From contig JAKCPI010001563.1 in NCBI GenBank assembly GCA_023213315.1, positions 558,001 through 622,000 on the forward strand: a DNA stretch of 64,000 bases, written 5' to 3'. Made by a program: the position numbers and the translations under genes. The notes below the pieces were generated by a model. That model did no database searches. It had not been told where the DNA came from and saw only the letters and a list, made by a program, of their open reading frames with translations. Shown piece by piece: positions 61,885-64,000 of the stretch; the first letter of the stretch is position 1, and every line of letters starts with the position of its first letter. The DNA comes from Euborellia annulipes (lineage: Eukaryota; Arthropoda; Insecta; Dermaptera; Anisolabididae).

Positions 61885-62194
61885 CAGTAGCGTAACGTTT
61901 TTTAACTGCCCCCCCCCCGCATTATTAGACCATACAAAAAATATTTTTAAAATACCGTATATCCCTGAACCCTGAGGGCCCGGGCCCTCTCAAAGAGAAA
62001 TTTTCATTAAATTTTTTACCGTTTTTATCGGAGCCCTGAGGGCCCCGAGCCCTCTCAAAGAGAAATTTTCATTATTTTTTTTTTATCTAAATTTTTCCGT
62101 TTTTATCGGAGCTACAGATTTTTAGCATTGCCCGGCCCGTGGGCCTTGGGGGGCCGGGGCCCCCCCGCATCGCGGGGGCTTCGTTACGCAACTG
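61885..62194. mobile_element. hAT-like MITE, 8-bp TSD AGTACTTT
   Basis: The ends CAGTAGCGTAACG and (inverted) CAGTTGCGTAACG are flanked by exact AGTACTTT (61877-61884, 62195-62202). The interior has two inverted copies of the AGAGGGCCC-type ~83-bp unit of the 50690 element, so the two are relatives. It is inserted in the repeat family with ACTGATGTACTTTTTCA. Confidence 0.88.
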
Positions 62195-62629
62195 AGTACT
62201 TTACTGATGTACTTTTTCAATTTTTATTTTTCTCATAATTGGCTTTAACGATTTTGTTTAAAAATCAATTATATCGCCTTAAAAAAATCTTGAAAATTCA
62301 AAATTAGAGCCACTTTAGGATTTATTTTTCTCTATATCTCTAAAACAATTCCCGATCGAGCTAAACTGATGGCATTTTTAGAATCAGCTCTACCCATATA
62401 CTCAAAAATAGCCTACAATACCCCAGAAAAAAATTCCCTGTTGAACACTGTAACATACGTGATAGACACAAGTTTAACAAAATCTATTATAAATAGATAT
62501 ATAGATATTAAATTTTTGAAATTCTATATTGAAAAATATTTTTTTTTGGCCGGAGGGGGCCTTTCTTGCACCTGCGGGGGAGGGGTTGCCAATCAATGTA
62601 GTTACGCCACTGATTCCGAGTAATTACTA

Positions 62630-62835
62630 GGGGTGTTCGATTGTGGGAAAAAATAATCGATTGTCGATTGTCAAAAACAATCGTTTGTAAGAACAATCGA
62701 TTAATCGGAACAATCGATTGTCAAGCAAACAATCGATTGTTCTTACAATCGATTGTCAGGCAAACAATCTATTATTTTTCATAATTGATTATAGGAATAA
62801 TCGATTATTTTTTACCATCGATCATTGGGTAAATA
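62630..62835. repeat. AATCGATTGT-rich transposon end
   Basis: Begins TAGGGGTGTTCGATTGTGGG, then many overlapping AATCGATTGT and inverse copies; a related end (…GAGCAGCCCTA) is at 16510-16580. Confidence 0.55.
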
Positions 62836-63410
62836 ATCAATGTTTTTAAGAAAGCATCCGGGAATTATAGGTTTACTTGAATTATCAGAGTATTAAAACT
62901 TATTTGCATATAATATTTGATTTTCCTTTTCATTAATCTAATTAATATCTCATTAGTTACTCCACTGGATTAAAATACGATCAGAGTCACTGGTCACATT
63001 TGCAATTTGTTAACCAGTGCTTACGGACCTATATCTGAAACACACTTACTTTGCAATTGGCCAAATGGTTTGCCGACGTCAATTTGATTAAAATTAAAAA
63101 AAACAAAAAAAATTTGAATATCTTCTTCTATTATGACTCCTTCGGGGTCGGCACGAAAAAAAGATGTGACCAAGTAAAAAAACAGACCGGTCCGTCGCAC
63201 GGTCTGACGCTTATTTGATTCATAGGCAATAGACGTAATAAAAGAAGCAGATAAAATGCCGACCTTAGCTCGGGTAATTCGTGGTCGTCATCTACGTATC
63301 AAGAGGCTGTGCATCACAAGATATGAACCCCAGGGAAAATGAGTATAGGGCCTAATTATTAAAACTTTTTTTAAATACGTATGTATTTGAGACGCAAGAG
63401 AAGAGAGAGG

Positions 63411-63424
63411 AGAAAACTCTCTCT

Positions 63425-63471
<47 letters not shown>
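63411..63471 (+). repeat. (CT)n microsatellite
   Basis: Almost pure CT run of about 60 bases. Confidence 0.95.
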
Positions 63472-63473
<2 letters not shown>

Positions 63474-63757
63474 TTAGTCATTCGCCCTGAGACGGCTCAC
63501 GCGCGCAATAAAAAAATTTATTATACATATTAAGCTATAAGAGTATACTTTTTTTTTTTTCTGCTAAAAAAAATAAAAAGATACATTTTTACCTATGATA
63601 TGCAAATTTAATTTTAATTAATTATATTTAGATAAAATCGAATATATGTTCTATATATCATTGAAATCAGAAAAAAAAATTCAATCTAATTAATCTACTT
63701 AGATTTGAAAAAATTACAAATATTAATTCTATTATCTATTAGGCCTATTATAATTAT

Positions 63758-63801
63758 ACAAGTTGAGAAAGGCGCGGCTTCGCCGCGCCCATCTCAACTT
63801 G
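63758..63801. other. GC-rich perfect hairpin
   Basis: AAGTTGAG and CTCAACTT flank GGCGCGG-CTTCG-CCGCGCC: two stacked stems with a UUCG-type loop. It stands out in the AT-rich background. It could be a transposon end or a structured RNA element. Confidence 0.6.
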
Positions 63802-64000
63802 GCCCTGGCGGGCGGCGTCTCGGTAAGTGATCAGTAGTTTTTCTCTTAATTTTAAAGCCCTTATTATTTCAGCCTAAATGAAAATACAATGAATCAAGTT
63901 TAAAATTTGAGTATTCGCCCTGCCCGGCCTCTGGGTTTTGAAGGCCATGAGAAAATTACGGGCAAGAAGCAGGCCTAAATTTCCCTTTAATAAACTGATT

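Larger units (their letters stand above)
60390..64000. other. Upstream flank of the lipase gene
   Basis: No convincing gene. It holds a decayed SINE-like stretch (61010-61170), an hAT-like MITE (61885), AATCGATTGT-rich repeats (62630-62830), (CT)n at 63411-63471 and a GC hairpin (63758-63801). Confidence 0.65.

Noticed and set aside
61667..61975. 102-codon plus-strand open frame
   Set aside because: Runs through a repeat family into the 61885 MITE; no recognisable domain and no splice context.

Overview
The window looks like arthropod nuclear DNA. It is AT-rich, its genes are small exons split by very large introns, and it is dense in short non-autonomous transposons, tRNA-derived SINEs and poly-G/poly-C tracts. 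The exon sequences and repeat style suggest a crustacean or a related non-insect arthropod, but that assignment is only an inference. No bacterial, organellar or CRISPR-like material is visible.

Two protein genes can be assembled exon by exon, both on the minus strand. (1) A CD36/scavenger-receptor class B gene fills the left 50 kb. Four shared or internal coding exons (39044-39135, 22797-22957, 3545-3686, 1749-1956) encode the N-terminal membrane anchor and the first part of the extracellular domain. The gene continues past base 1. Two alternative first coding exons fit the same acceptor in the correct phase: a proximal one at 39434-39494 and a distal one at 50329-50383. The distal exon has a 38-codon upstream ORF whose stop overlaps the main start codon (ATGA). 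Exon 5 carries a one-base frameshift in a G5 run. (2) A complete seven-exon pancreatic-lipase-family gene (323 residues, catalytic Ser171/Asp195/His259) lies at 54477-60333. Its very short lid loop is typical of phospholipase A1-like members. It sits in tandem with the receptor gene.

The rest is introns and intergenic DNA rich in mobile elements. Several hAT-like MITEs have exact 8-bp target duplications (7689, 12892, 41368, 50690, 51597, 52657, 57426, 61885). There are palindromic MITEs, tRNA-derived SINEs, a 5S-rRNA-like fragment and a dead mariner. A giant inverted repeat (about 45.74-49.21 kb) lies inside a second, wider inverted pair (44.58/53.66 kb) that brackets the distal promoter.

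The most interesting signal is a recurring RNA motif, CTGANGA-Y-stem II-GAAA-stem III-UH-stem I. It has the layout of type I hammerhead self-cleaving ribozymes with a minimal stem III. It occurs at about 12.5, 26.4, 27.9, 30.7, 30.9, 32.5, 33.7, 41.3, 52.0, 53.95 and 54.85 kb, usually inside TIR-bearing or palindromic elements, and several copies show compensatory changes in stems I, II and even III. The single extra pyrimidine between CTGANGA and stem II is not canonical.
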